A DNA stretch of 33,747 nt from assembly GCA_015490315.1 (NCBI GenBank), contig WFYB01000052.1, positions 1-33,747 on the forward strand, read 5' to 3'. The position numbers and the translations under genes are program-made. This DNA comes from Sulfurovum sp. (GTDB taxonomy: Bacteria > Campylobacterota > Campylobacteria > Campylobacterales > Sulfurovaceae). Each line of letters starts with the position of its first letter. Positions within the stretch are counted from its first letter, which is position 1. A model generated the notes under the pieces. That model was not told where the DNA came from, searched no databases, and saw nothing but the letters and a program-made list of their open reading frames with translations. This document shows positions 18,607-27,582 of the stretch, piece after piece.

Positions 18607-20469
18607 ATGTCAAAACATCAATTCCAAACGGAGATCGGGCAGCTGTTGCAGCTGATGACCCACTCACTCTATTCGAACAAAGAGATCTTTCTTAGAGAGC
18701 TTGTCTCCAACGCCAGTGATGCGCTGGACAAGTTCAACTACCTCAGACTGACAGATGAACGCTTCAAGGATGAAGATTGGTCAGGCAAGATCAATATCAA
18801 ACTGGACAAAGAGGATGGCTCTCTAACTGTTTCTGACAACGGTATCGGTATGAATGAAGAGGATCTGATGGAGAATCTCGGAACGATCGCCAAGTCAGGT
18901 ACCAAAGCCTTTATGGAGCAGCTCACCGGTGATGCGAAAAAGGACAGCAATCTCATAGGTCAGTTTGGTGTCGGGTTCTATTCGGTATTTATGGTCGCAG
19001 ATCATGTCGATGTCATCACTAAAAAAGCGGGAGAGGATCAGGCATACAAGTTCTCGACCGACGGGCAGGGTGAGTATGAGATCAAGCCGGTGGTCAAGGA
19101 GTCACACGGTACGGTGATCTATATCAAACTCAAAGAGGATGAGAAGGAGTTCCTCGATCCGTGGAGAGTCAAGGAGATCGTGCGCAAATACTCCAACCAT
19201 ATCGCCTATCCTATCATGCTGCACTACGAAGATGTGGAGTTTGAAGGTGAGGAGGAAGAGCGCAAAGAGAAGAAGGTACAGAAATCGGAGCAGATCAACG
19301 AAGCGACAGCACTCTGGACACTACCAAAAAGCGAGCTGAAAAAAGAGGACTACGTGGAGTTCTACAAGACCATCGCGCATGACAGTGAAGAGCCTCTGAC
19401 CTATATCCACAACAAAGTAGAGGGTGCGACAGAGTATACGACACTTTTCTATATCCCCCGCACCGCACCGATGGATATGTATAGAGCCGACTATCAGCCC
19501 GGAGTTAAGCTCTATGTCAAACGTGTCTTCATCACCGATGATGAGAAGGAGCTTCTGCCTGTCTATCTGAGATTTGTCAGAGGGATCATCGACAGCGAAG
19601 ATCTCCCGCTCAATGTCAGCCGTGAGATCCTGCAGGAGAACCGCATCCTTGCCAATATCAGACAGCATTCGGTCAAGAAGATCCTCGAAGCGATCAAAAA
19701 GCTCGAGGGTGAGGACCGTGACCGTTTCACAGAGCAGTACAACAAGGTAATGAAAGAGGGGATCTATATGGATCATCTCAACAAAGAGACACTGCTTGAG
19801 ATCGTCCGATACAAAAGCTCTCTTGAAGAGGGGATGATCTCGCTGGACGACTATATCTCACGCGCGGACAGTGAGAAGAAAGAGATCTACTACATTGTCG
19901 GTGAAGATGAGAAGATACTCAGAAACTCACCGTTGCTTGAAGCCTACAAGAAAGCAGGCATCGAAGTGCTGATCATGGATGACAAGGAGATCGATACGAT
20001 CGTAGCACCGACGATTGGTGAGTATAAAGGGTGGCAGTTCAAGGATATCACAACCATAGAGGCACCTGAGAGCAAGAGTGAAGAGGAGCGAGAGGAGATC
20101 GCCAAGGCATTCGAGCCTCTGACCAAGAAACTCAAAGAGGCATTGGGTGAGGAGGTCAAAGAGGTGAAAGTCTCTACCCGTCTGACAGAGTCACCTTCAT
20201 GTGTACTCAAAGATGCTTCCGATCCGATGGCCGGTATGGCAGAGATATTCGCTCAGATGGGACAGGAGGTACCGGAGATACCACTGATACTGGAGATCAA
20301 CCCTGAGCATGAGGTGATTAAAAAACTCGAGAAAGTCGAGGATGAAAAACTCTTTGGCGATATGGCGCATATCCTTTTGGACGGTGCCAAACTTGCCGAA
20401 GGCATGGAGCCCAAAGACAAAGTGTCATTTGCACACAGAGTAGCGGATATCGCTGCGAAAGTACTGTAG
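18607..20469 (+). CDS. htpG: Chaperone HtpG (Hsp90)
   Basis: MSKHQFQTEIGQLLQLMTHSLYSNKEIFLRELVSNASDALDKF; DNGIGM; GQFGVGFYS. ATG at 18607 has GGAG upstream; tracked start 18583 is only a few bases from the predicted -10. Confidence 0.98.
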   Translation: MSKHQFQTEIGQLLQLMTHSLYSNKEIFLRELVSNASDALDKFNYLRLTDERFKDEDWSGKINIKLDKEDGSLTVSDNGIGMNEEDLMENLGTIAKSGTKAFMEQLTGDAKKDSNLIGQFGVGFYSVFMVADHVDVITKKAGEDQAYKFSTDGQGEYEIKPVVKESHGTVIYIKLKEDEKEFLDPWRVKEIVRKYSNHIAYPIMLHYEDVEFEGEEEERKEKKVQKSEQINEATALWTLPKSELKKEDYVEFYKTIAHDSEEPLTYIHNKVEGATEYTTLFYIPRTAPMDMYRADYQPGVKLYVKRVFITDDEKELLPVYLRFVRGIIDSEDLPLNVSREILQENRILANIRQHSVKKILEAIKKLEGEDRDRFTEQYNKVMKEGIYMDHLNKETLLEIVRYKSSLEEGMISLDDYISRADSEKKEIYYIVGEDEKILRNSPLLEAYKKAGIEVLIMDDKEIDTIVAPTIGEYKGWQFKDITTIEAPESKSEEEREEIAKAFEPLTKKLKEALGEEVKEVKVSTRLTESPSCVLKDASDPMAGMAEIFAQMGQEVPEIPLILEINPEHEVIKKLEKVEDEKLFGDMAHILLDGAKLAEGMEPKDKVSFAHRVADIAAKVL

Positions 20470-20512
20470 ATGTTATTGTCTCTGCCCGTTGCTTTTGCAA
20501 GCAGAGCAGAGG

Positions 20513-22822
20513 CTAAAGCATGGTTTTGAAAGTATCGAATACCAAGGGGTGAGAACCGTAATTGCCTTGGTAATAGTCACAGTCGATTTGTTTTAGATAG
20601 TCAAGCACTTCGGCATCTTCCACTCCTTCAGCGAGGACTTTCATATGGAACTTCTTGCCAATCGCCACAACAGATTCTACAATCATAGCATCCCCAATAT
20701 CTTTATGTATATTCATAACAAAGGACTGGTCGATTTTGATCATATCTACAGGAAGTTCTTTGAGATATGCCAGAGAGGAGTAGCCCGTACCAAAGTCATC
20801 GATAGAAAAAGTAAATCCAAATGCTTTGAGTTCATTGATCTTATGGATCGCCTCTTTGATATTCTGCATAATCCCGCTTTCTGTCAGTTCAAGCTCGATC
20901 CACTCGGGATTGATATGGTACTTTTGCATCAGAAGCATAAGCCTTTCTACAAAATAGGGTTGTAAAAAATGGATAGTACTGACATTGACTGCGATATGAT
21001 GCAGAGGGAAGCCTCCCTGCTCTTTAACAAGGAGATTGATCTCTTGAAATATCTTTTCAAAGATGGACTCTTCAAGTTTGATGATGACCCCGCTCTCTTC
21101 AGCGATCGGAATAAATTTGGAAGGAGAGATCATCCCTTTTTCGGGATGCTGCCAGCGTACTAGGGCTTCTGCACCGATGGTTTTGCCGGTTTTGATATCC
21201 ATCTGGGGCTGGTAGCAGATTGAGAGCTCATCGTTCTTGATCGCCTTGTGGATCTCATTTTCCAGCATCAACTGCTCTTTGGCGTAGATACTCATACTGC
21301 TTTGATAGAACTTGACAGTACCTCTGGCACTCTTTTTGGCTTCATACATGGCTGTCTCGGCACGTTTGAGGATATCGTAGGCACTGAGATCGTCATTGTT
21401 GAATAACACAGCCCCGATTGTAAAGGTGAGATGATACTCTTCATCGGCGATATTCAGCGGCTGGGAAAAGTGCCGGTTAATCGTTTCGATATATTTCTCC
21501 GTCATGATACGCGACTGCTGCTCATCCATATGCAGTGAGGGGATCAATATGACAAATTTATTGCCGCTGACTCTGGCGAAGATCTCTCTGCTTCCTACGA
21601 TACCTTCAATCCGATGTACAACCTGTTTGAGGAGATGGTCACCCACATGATGCCCGTAGGTCTCGTTGACTTTTTTGAAGTTGTCTATATCAAGAAAGAG
21701 CAGTGCCGCATACTCCTCATGCGGATTGCGTTCGGAGAGAAAGTGTTTGAGTTTGTCCATGAGGAGTGTACGGTTTGGAATCTTTGTTAGCATATCATAG
21801 TAGGCGTTGCGTATCATCTGCTCTTTGGCTGTGATCTCATTGGTAATATCATTGACGATCGTGATACCTCCGGCGACATTGCCTTCGGCATCCATCATAG
21901 GTACGGTAGAGAGGTTGACATAGAGATTGTTGTTGGTGTGCAGTACCTCAAAAGGACCTCTGTATTTTCCTGTTTTCCCCCCAAAGACATCCTCATGGGC
22001 TTTGATAACCTGAGGATTGCTAAGACCATGCAAGTTGATGCCGATAAGGTCATTTTTTCCCTTTGCTTTGTTCATCTGCAAAAAGTGGGTATTGATATCC
22101 TGAAGCTCGAGATCCTTGTTGTAATAGTAGATACCTACAGGGGCACGCTCAAAGAGAGAGAAGAAGCGCTCTTTGAGTTTTTCATGTGTTTGTTTGATCG
22201 TGATGAAATGTTGACGATTGTTGAGTGAATTGTTGATGATATTACCGTAATAGTTGGCGAAGATGATCATCATAAGCAGCAGGGCGAGAACTACATAGCC
22301 TATCGTAGTATAGATAGGCTCTTCCATGAAAAAGAGACGTGCGACCAAGGGTGTATAGGTGACCATGACATAGGTAAGCAGCAGATCTTTTTTGGAAGCC
22401 AGTACCCCCATGGATGAGAATCCGATAGCGAAAAGAAAGAGCATGACAACCATCTGATTCATCAAGTCGTGTTCGGGAAATAGCAAAAAGGCGGCACTGC
22501 CCCAGACGATACCGTTGAGCAGGATATTGGTGTAGTACTTATCCAGCCAGATATCGGCATCTCTGAGCTTGTTCTCTTCAGGCTCATTTTTGAACCGGTA
22601 GTAGTGGTAGAGCTGATAGAGGAAAAGTATCAGTGTGACAGAGAGCCAAATAATAATGGAGCGCAGATCAATGACATTGAACTGTATTGCGCTGAGCAGA
22701 AAAGCACCGAGCACATTCCCCAAAAGTATGATCGGCAGTGAGATATAGTAAAAGCTCAGTTTGTCATATAACAGACGCTCTTTGAAGGATGCTTCCAGCT
22801 CCTGATCGATACTCTTCTCCAA
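20513..22822 (-). CDS. Membrane PAS-GGDEF-EAL protein; GGDEF degenerate, EAL intact (likely c-di-GMP phosphodiesterase)
   Basis: 769 aa; several N-terminal TM segments, PAS region, FARVSGNKFVIL at the GGDEF position, GAEALVRWQHPEKG, SIDDFGTGYSSLAYLKELPVDMIKID. Confidence 0.92.
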   Translation of the reverse strand: MEKSIDQELEASFKERLLYDKLSFYYISLPIILLGNVLGAFLLSAIQFNVIDLRSIIIWLSVTLILFLYQLYHYYRFKNEPEENKLRDADIWLDKYYTNILLNGIVWGSAAFLLFPEHDLMNQMVVMLFLFAIGFSSMGVLASKKDLLLTYVMVTYTPLVARLFFMEEPIYTTIGYVVLALLLMMIIFANYYGNIINNSLNNRQHFITIKQTHEKLKERFFSLFERAPVGIYYYNKDLELQDINTHFLQMNKAKGKNDLIGINLHGLSNPQVIKAHEDVFGGKTGKYRGPFEVLHTNNNLYVNLSTVPMMDAEGNVAGGITIVNDITNEITAKEQMIRNAYYDMLTKIPNRTLLMDKLKHFLSERNPHEEYAALLFLDIDNFKKVNETYGHHVGDHLLKQVVHRIEGIVGSREIFARVSGNKFVILIPSLHMDEQQSRIMTEKYIETINRHFSQPLNIADEEYHLTFTIGAVLFNNDDLSAYDILKRAETAMYEAKKSARGTVKFYQSSMSIYAKEQLMLENEIHKAIKNDELSICYQPQMDIKTGKTIGAEALVRWQHPEKGMISPSKFIPIAEESGVIIKLEESIFEKIFQEINLLVKEQGGFPLHHIAVNVSTIHFLQPYFVERLMLLMQKYHINPEWIELELTESGIMQNIKEAIHKINELKAFGFTFSIDDFGTGYSSLAYLKELPVDMIKIDQSFVMNIHKDIGDAMIVESVVAIGKKFHMKVLAEGVEDAEVLDYLKQIDCDYYQGNYGSHPLVFDTFKTML

Positions 22823-23048
22823 CGCTAATCCTTTGAGGTTATTTGCACGGGTTTTTTCCGACTACTATGCCGAAATGCTACTTAGATAGCAAAAGAAACA
22901 GTTTATGTTTTTGTACTATATCACAAGTGCAATTAGAAAAGAGTGTGGTGAATCCGGACTAAGAAATCGGGTGTTGCAAAGTATTCCCGACAGTTCGGTA
23001 TGATCCTTCTCTTCTGTGTTGCAAATAGATTAAACAAAAGGATGAAAT

Positions 23049-23498
23049 ATGGCAGTAGTTGGATTTACAAAATTGGAATCGCTTTTTAGAAAAGCGGCAG
23101 GTTTGGATATCAAAAAAGGGCATGCAAAGGATATCACCGATATCGTAGAGCAGAAGCTTGTCGATCTTCTCATTGCAGGAGAGCGCAATGCAAATATGAA
23201 CGGACGTGACGTGATCTGGGAGGCAGACCTGCCTATCACCAAAGGGCTGCAGGAGACCATTATAGCGTTCAAAAAGCTGGAGGAGGAGATAGATCTGCAG
23301 GATGTATTGGATACGCTGACCACTTTCCCTCCGTTGAAGTATCCCTATTCGGCAGAACTGGAAGCGAAGTTGCCGGAGATTACTGGGGCTTTGCTGGTTG
23401 TTATGGCAAAGATCATGAAAGAGGTCGATGACAACGATAGAGCAGTCGATCACAAAACGATCGAGACAACAAAGAGAATCATGGATCTCACACTCTAA
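23049..23498 (+). CDS. DUF1931 family bacterial histone-fold protein
   Basis: 149 aa; MAVVGFTKLESLFRKAAGLDIKK...NGRDVIWEADLPITKGLQETI...LPEITGALLVVMAK matches the DUF1931 pattern as recalled. Confidence 0.85.
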   Translation: MAVVGFTKLESLFRKAAGLDIKKGHAKDITDIVEQKLVDLLIAGERNANMNGRDVIWEADLPITKGLQETIIAFKKLEEEIDLQDVLDTLTTFPPLKYPYSAELEAKLPEITGALLVVMAKIMKEVDDNDRAVDHKTIETTKRIMDLTL

Positions 23499-23518
23499 AT
23501 TGAAAAGGAGAACAAACG

Positions 23519-24079
23519 ATGGTACGTTATAGCTTATTTACAAATAACAAAGAGATGCTGGATAAATTCAGTAAATATTCGAAGATCTATGGGGTGATTT
23601 TTCTCTTGATCGGATTGGCGGGAATATTCTATCCTGCCGTAATGTCATTAGCAACAGCAATTTTTTATGGTTGGCTACTGATGTTTAGTGCTATTATGAT
23701 GGCACTACATACTTGGCAGACCAATAAGAAAGATTGGCTTGGCTGGCTCAAGTCCTTTATCTTCTTTATCGTAGGTGCGATGATCGTGATCTATCCCACA
23801 GCGGGTGTAGCGGCATTGGGTCTTATGTTCGCAGTCTATTTCTTGATGGATGCTTTTGCGTCATTTACGCTGGCATTTGAGCTCAAGCCTGCATCAATGT
23901 GGTGGATTTCACTGCTCAACGGGATACTTTCAGTGGCGATAGGACTCTACTTTATTATAGGCTGGCCGATCAGCTCTATCTTCCTAGTTGGGTTCTTGGT
24001 GGGTGTAAGTCTCTTCTTTGACGGCATTGCATTGCTTACGATGAGTAAAGTTGCAAAAGAGGTTGAAAAAGAGAGATAA
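23519..24079 (+). CDS. HdeD/DUF308 family membrane protein
   Basis: 186 aa, about six TM segments; YGVIFLLIGLAGIFYPAVMSLATAIFYGWLLMFSAIMMA. Confidence 0.8.
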   Translation: MVRYSLFTNNKEMLDKFSKYSKIYGVIFLLIGLAGIFYPAVMSLATAIFYGWLLMFSAIMMALHTWQTNKKDWLGWLKSFIFFIVGAMIVIYPTAGVAALGLMFAVYFLMDAFASFTLAFELKPASMWWISLLNGILSVAIGLYFIIGWPISSIFLVGFLVGVSLFFDGIALLTMSKVAKEVEKER

Positions 24080-24215
24080 TCTCTTGATCTGTTCCCTTTG
24101 GGGACAGATATCTTCAATATACAATCAAACTTTAGATATGATCTACTACGAAAATATCAATGAGATGAGATCATCAGTCAGATGATATCTCTTTCGCGAA
24201 CGAAAAAGGATTTTC

Positions 24216-25184
24216 TTGAATACATCTTCCCTCAAAACTAAACGTTCACCGCAACGCTTAGCCACGATTATCTCTACATCAGTAGCGACTTTTCTGGTAC
24301 TGGTCAAACTGGTCATAGGTATCATGAGCGGTTCTGTAGCAGTACTGGCATCTGCGATCGACTCTATCCTCGATACGATCGTTTCGATCTTCAACTATTT
24401 TGCGATTAAAAAAGCGGAAGAGTCTCCTGATGACAAGTACCCCTACGGCAAAGGAAAGATCCAGGCGATCGCCGGGGTGATCGAGGGGACGATCATTACG
24501 ATATCGGGGCTCTTTATCATCTATGAGGGTATCGATAAAATTCTTCACAAAAAAGAGACGGCACTGCTGACCCCCTCTATCATCGCGATGACTATCTCGA
24601 TCGTAGTGACCTTCTTTCTGGTGCGTTATCTGCTCAAGGTCGCCAAAGAGACAGGCAATATTGTCATCAAGGCGGATGCGGTACACTATCAGACCGACCT
24701 TTTGAGCAACGGGGCAGTGCTACTCTCTCTGGTACTGGTCAAGTTCACAGGTCTTGACTGGATCGATGCGATTTTCGGTATCGGTATCGGTATCTATATC
24801 ATCAAAGAGGCATACGGCATCATCTACGAAAGCATCGGTATCCTGCTCGATCGTGCTTTGGATGAAGAGATCGTAGAGAAGATCAAGGAGATCATCAGTT
24901 CGCATCCAGAGGTACAGGGGTACCACTGGCTCAAAACACGTACAGACGGCACGACCAACTTTGTTGAGTTCCATATGGTACTGCGCCCCAATATGCTGCT
25001 GCTTGAGGCACACCGTATCGCAGATGAGATCGAAGAGAAGATCGTCTGTCTGGAGCCCAAAAAGCGCTGGGTGATCACTCCGCACTTCGATCCCTACGAC
25101 GACGAAGATGTCAATGATGCACTGCTGAACGGACATCCGCCTTTTGCCGCATGCAAACAGATAATGGATCAAGAGGAGTCCTAA
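24216..25184 (+). CDS. Cation diffusion facilitator family transporter
   Basis: 322 aa; SVAVLASAIDSILDTIVS, DAVHYQTDLLSNGAVL, C-terminal cytoplasmic domain. TTG start after AAAAAGGA. Confidence 0.92.
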   Translation: MNTSSLKTKRSPQRLATIISTSVATFLVLVKLVIGIMSGSVAVLASAIDSILDTIVSIFNYFAIKKAEESPDDKYPYGKGKIQAIAGVIEGTIITISGLFIIYEGIDKILHKKETALLTPSIIAMTISIVVTFFLVRYLLKVAKETGNIVIKADAVHYQTDLLSNGAVLLSLVLVKFTGLDWIDAIFGIGIGIYIIKEAYGIIYESIGILLDRALDEEIVEKIKEIISSHPEVQGYHWLKTRTDGTTNFVEFHMVLRPNMLLLEAHRIADEIEEKIVCLEPKKRWVITPHFDPYDDEDVNDALLNGHPPFAACKQIMDQEES

Positions 25185-25185
25185 G

Positions 25186-25842
25186 TTGCCCCGGTCTATA
25201 TATCTCCTCTCACCGATTGCCAAGGAGGGGGTATGCTCTCTGCCTATGATTTCGTTTGAGACGACAGCGAAGCAGATCGATTTTCAGGGGTGCGATACAC
25301 TGATGTTCACCTCCAAGCAGGCGGTTGTCACAGCAGAGGAGATAGACAAAAAGTGGCGCAACTATCCTTCGATCGCTATCGGCAAGGCAACAGCGGGGAT
25401 GATAGAAACGCTAGGCGGCACACTTCTCTATCAGCCGGAAAACTTTTACGGTAAAACCCTCAGTGAAGATATCGCCAAAATATTTCGAGACCGGAAGATT
25501 CTCTATCTGCGTCCCAAAGAGATATCGTTCGATGCCAAAAGTCATCTTGCTAAAGAGGGGATCACACTTTTTGAGCAGATCATCTACGAGACAAAGTGTG
25601 TCCGCTATGCATCATCGCAACGTCCGCCCAAAGATGCGGTGATCATCTTCACTTCACCCTCTACGATTCGCTGTTTTTTGGAGAACTTCGCATGGGAGAG
25701 CAGCTATACGGCGGTGGTGATCGGTCAGGCAACGCTGGAGCATCTTCCTCCGAGTGCGGATTATGTTGTAGCCGACAGACCCCTGATCGATGCCTGCATC
25801 GCAAAAGCAAGAGAGGTTTCACTCACCTCTAACCCCAAATAG
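25186..25842 (+). CDS. hemD: Uroporphyrinogen-III synthase
   Basis: 218 aa; LMFTSKQAVVTAEEI, AIGKATAGMIETLGG, VIIFTSPSTIRCFLENF. TTG start. Confidence 0.8.
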   Translation: MPRSIYLLSPIAKEGVCSLPMISFETTAKQIDFQGCDTLMFTSKQAVVTAEEIDKKWRNYPSIAIGKATAGMIETLGGTLLYQPENFYGKTLSEDIAKIFRDRKILYLRPKEISFDAKSHLAKEGITLFEQIIYETKCVRYASSQRPPKDAVIIFTSPSTIRCFLENFAWESSYTAVVIGQATLEHLPPSADYVVADRPLIDACIAKAREVSLTSNPK

Positions 25843-25844
25843 GT

Positions 25845-25850
25845 TATAAT
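25845..25850 (+). promoter_or_regulatory. Putative -10 box TATAAT upstream of the 6S-like RNA
   Basis: AGGTTATAATCTACCC, overlapping the 3' end of hemD region. Confidence 0.5.
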
Positions 25851-25858
25851 CTACCCAA

Positions 25859-25876
25859 GAGGCAATCGCCTCTTTT
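25859..25876 (+). terminator. Possible hemD terminator hairpin
   Basis: GAGGC-AATC-GCCTC followed by TTTT; could alternatively be the 5' hairpin of the downstream RNA. Confidence 0.45.
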
Positions 25877-26063
25877 GCCTGAGTGGAGCGACCACTGTAT
25901 ATGGGGTCCAACATTAAATCTTAGTGGGACATGTAGCCTCTCGGTGTGCGGATGTCTTCGTTTGAGTTCCGGAAACGGAACGAGAAGATATCCCCTAAAG
26001 AGAGGCTCTCTCCTGCGCTGTTGGCTTATTAGGGCCGACTTTAAACAGAACGCCCACTCGGGT
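25877..26063 (+). ncRNA. ssrS: 6S RNA-like structured RNA
   Basis: Nested pairing across about 187 nt: CCTGAGTGG (25878-25886)/CCACTCGGG (26054-26062); AGCCTCTC (25935-25942)/GAGAGGCT (26000-26007); GATGTCTTCGTT/AACGAGAAGATATC; apical GTTCCG-GAAA-CGGAAC (25966-25981). Location upstream of purD. Confidence 0.65.
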
Positions 26064-26224
26064 ATTCATTAGTTACCGTCATTGCACGCATAGGCTTTCC
26101 AAAAGCTTTTCGACGTACATTTGAGTACGCCTTCAAACCTTTTGAAAACCCTCTGCGCACAAGCACGGCAACTACTGACACAATAAATATATGGTATTGT
26201 TTACTAAACGGGAGAATCACAAGC

Positions 26225-27493
26225 ATGAAGATATTGATCATAGGCAGCGGCGGTCGTGAGTATGCTATAGGTAGAGCACTCAAGCAGGATGAAAATGTAG
26301 AGAAGATATGGTTTGCACCGGGTAACGGAGCGACGGATGAGCTGGGAGAGAATCTCGATATCACCGATTTTGATGCACTGGCGGATTTCGCGGAGGCAAA
26401 CGGGGTGGATCTGACAATAGTCGGTCCTGAAGCACCTCTGGTTGAGGGGATTGTCAATGTGTTTAAAGCAAGAGGCTTGACGATCTTTGGACCTACTGCC
26501 AAAGCGGCACAGCTTGAGGGATCCAAGATCTTTATGAAGAACTTCCTGGCACGTCACAATGTCCCTACGGCAAGATATATCGAGACAGATTCTCTTGAGG
26601 ATGCCTACAGCTTTATCAACTCGCTTGAAGCACCTATCGTTGTCAAGGCAGATGGTCTTTGCGGTGGCAAAGGGGTGATCATCGCACAGAGCCACGATGA
26701 GGCGAAAAAAGCAGCAGGCGAAATGCTCTCGGGCAATGCTTTCGGCGAAGCGGGTACAAAGATCGTCGTCGAAGAGTTCCTTGACGGTTATGAGCTCTCC
26801 GTTTTTGCCATATGTGACGGGAAAGACTATGTGGTACTGCCTGCGGCACAGGATCACAAGCGACTGCTCAACAATGATGAAGGCCCCAATACCGGCGGTA
26901 TGGGAGCCTATGCGCCGACACCTCTGGTCAACGAGGATATCTACCGAAAACTCGACGAGCGTGTGATCAAGCCGACTCTTAAAGGGATGGAAGAGGAGGG
27001 GATGCCTTTTACCGGCGTGCTCTTCATTGGTGTAATGGTGGTCAAGGGTGAGCCTATTATTTTGGAGTACAATGTCCGTTTCGGTGACCCTGAGTGCGAA
27101 GAGTTGATGCCGCTGCTCAAATCCCCGGCAAGCGAGCTCTTCTACAAAGCGGCAACAGGTGATCTGAAAAATGCCAAGATCGAATTCCATGACAAGTATG
27201 CGGTAGGTGTAGTGATGGCAAGCAAAGACTACCCCTACAAAAGTTCTCCTCCGGCGGAGATCATCATCGATGAGATCCATCATGAGGATGTCAGAGAGAA
27301 TACCCATATCGCCTTTGCCGGTGTCAGCCGCGGAGAGGATGGCAAGCTTTATGCGACAGGTGGACGTGTCCTGGTCTGTGTAGGATTGGGTGAGAGCATC
27401 AAAGAGGCGCGTGACCGCGCTTATATGCTGGTGGGACAAGTCCACTTTGCCGGCAAACAGTGCCGTACCGATATCGCCTATCAGGCGCTATAG
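26225..27493 (+). CDS. purD: Phosphoribosylamine-glycine ligase
   Basis: 422 aa; MKILIIGSGGREYAIGRAL, VVKADGLCGGKGVIIA, FGDPECE. Confidence 0.97.
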   Translation: MKILIIGSGGREYAIGRALKQDENVEKIWFAPGNGATDELGENLDITDFDALADFAEANGVDLTIVGPEAPLVEGIVNVFKARGLTIFGPTAKAAQLEGSKIFMKNFLARHNVPTARYIETDSLEDAYSFINSLEAPIVVKADGLCGGKGVIIAQSHDEAKKAAGEMLSGNAFGEAGTKIVVEEFLDGYELSVFAICDGKDYVVLPAAQDHKRLLNNDEGPNTGGMGAYAPTPLVNEDIYRKLDERVIKPTLKGMEEEGMPFTGVLFIGVMVVKGEPIILEYNVRFGDPECEELMPLLKSPASELFYKAATGDLKNAKIEFHDKYAVGVVMASKDYPYKSSPPAEIIIDEIHHEDVRENTHIAFAGVSRGEDGKLYATGGRVLVCVGLGESIKEARDRAYMLVGQVHFAGKQCRTDIAYQAL

Positions 27494-27582
27494 CCGCAAA
27501 CGTTTTTTAACGAAGGATCCCCTGATGCACATGAGATTTTGTCTACATGAGATTGTTTTTATCTACTGGGCAAGGTAGACAA

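Noticed and set aside
25966-25981. SRP (4.5S) RNA apical GGAA loop
   Set aside because: The GTTCCGGAAACGGAAC hairpin lacks the conserved SRP helix 8 internal-loop sequence (e.g. CAGGUCCGGAAGGAAGCAG), and the overall length and fold fit 6S better.
26041-26526. 161-aa minus-strand ORF across the purD leader
   Set aside because: Overlaps purD start and the 3' arm of the 6S-like RNA; no RBS or recognisable domain.
26204-27445. 413-aa minus-strand ORF over purD
   Set aside because: Antisense shadow of PurD; no recognisable motifs, while the plus strand is unmistakable.
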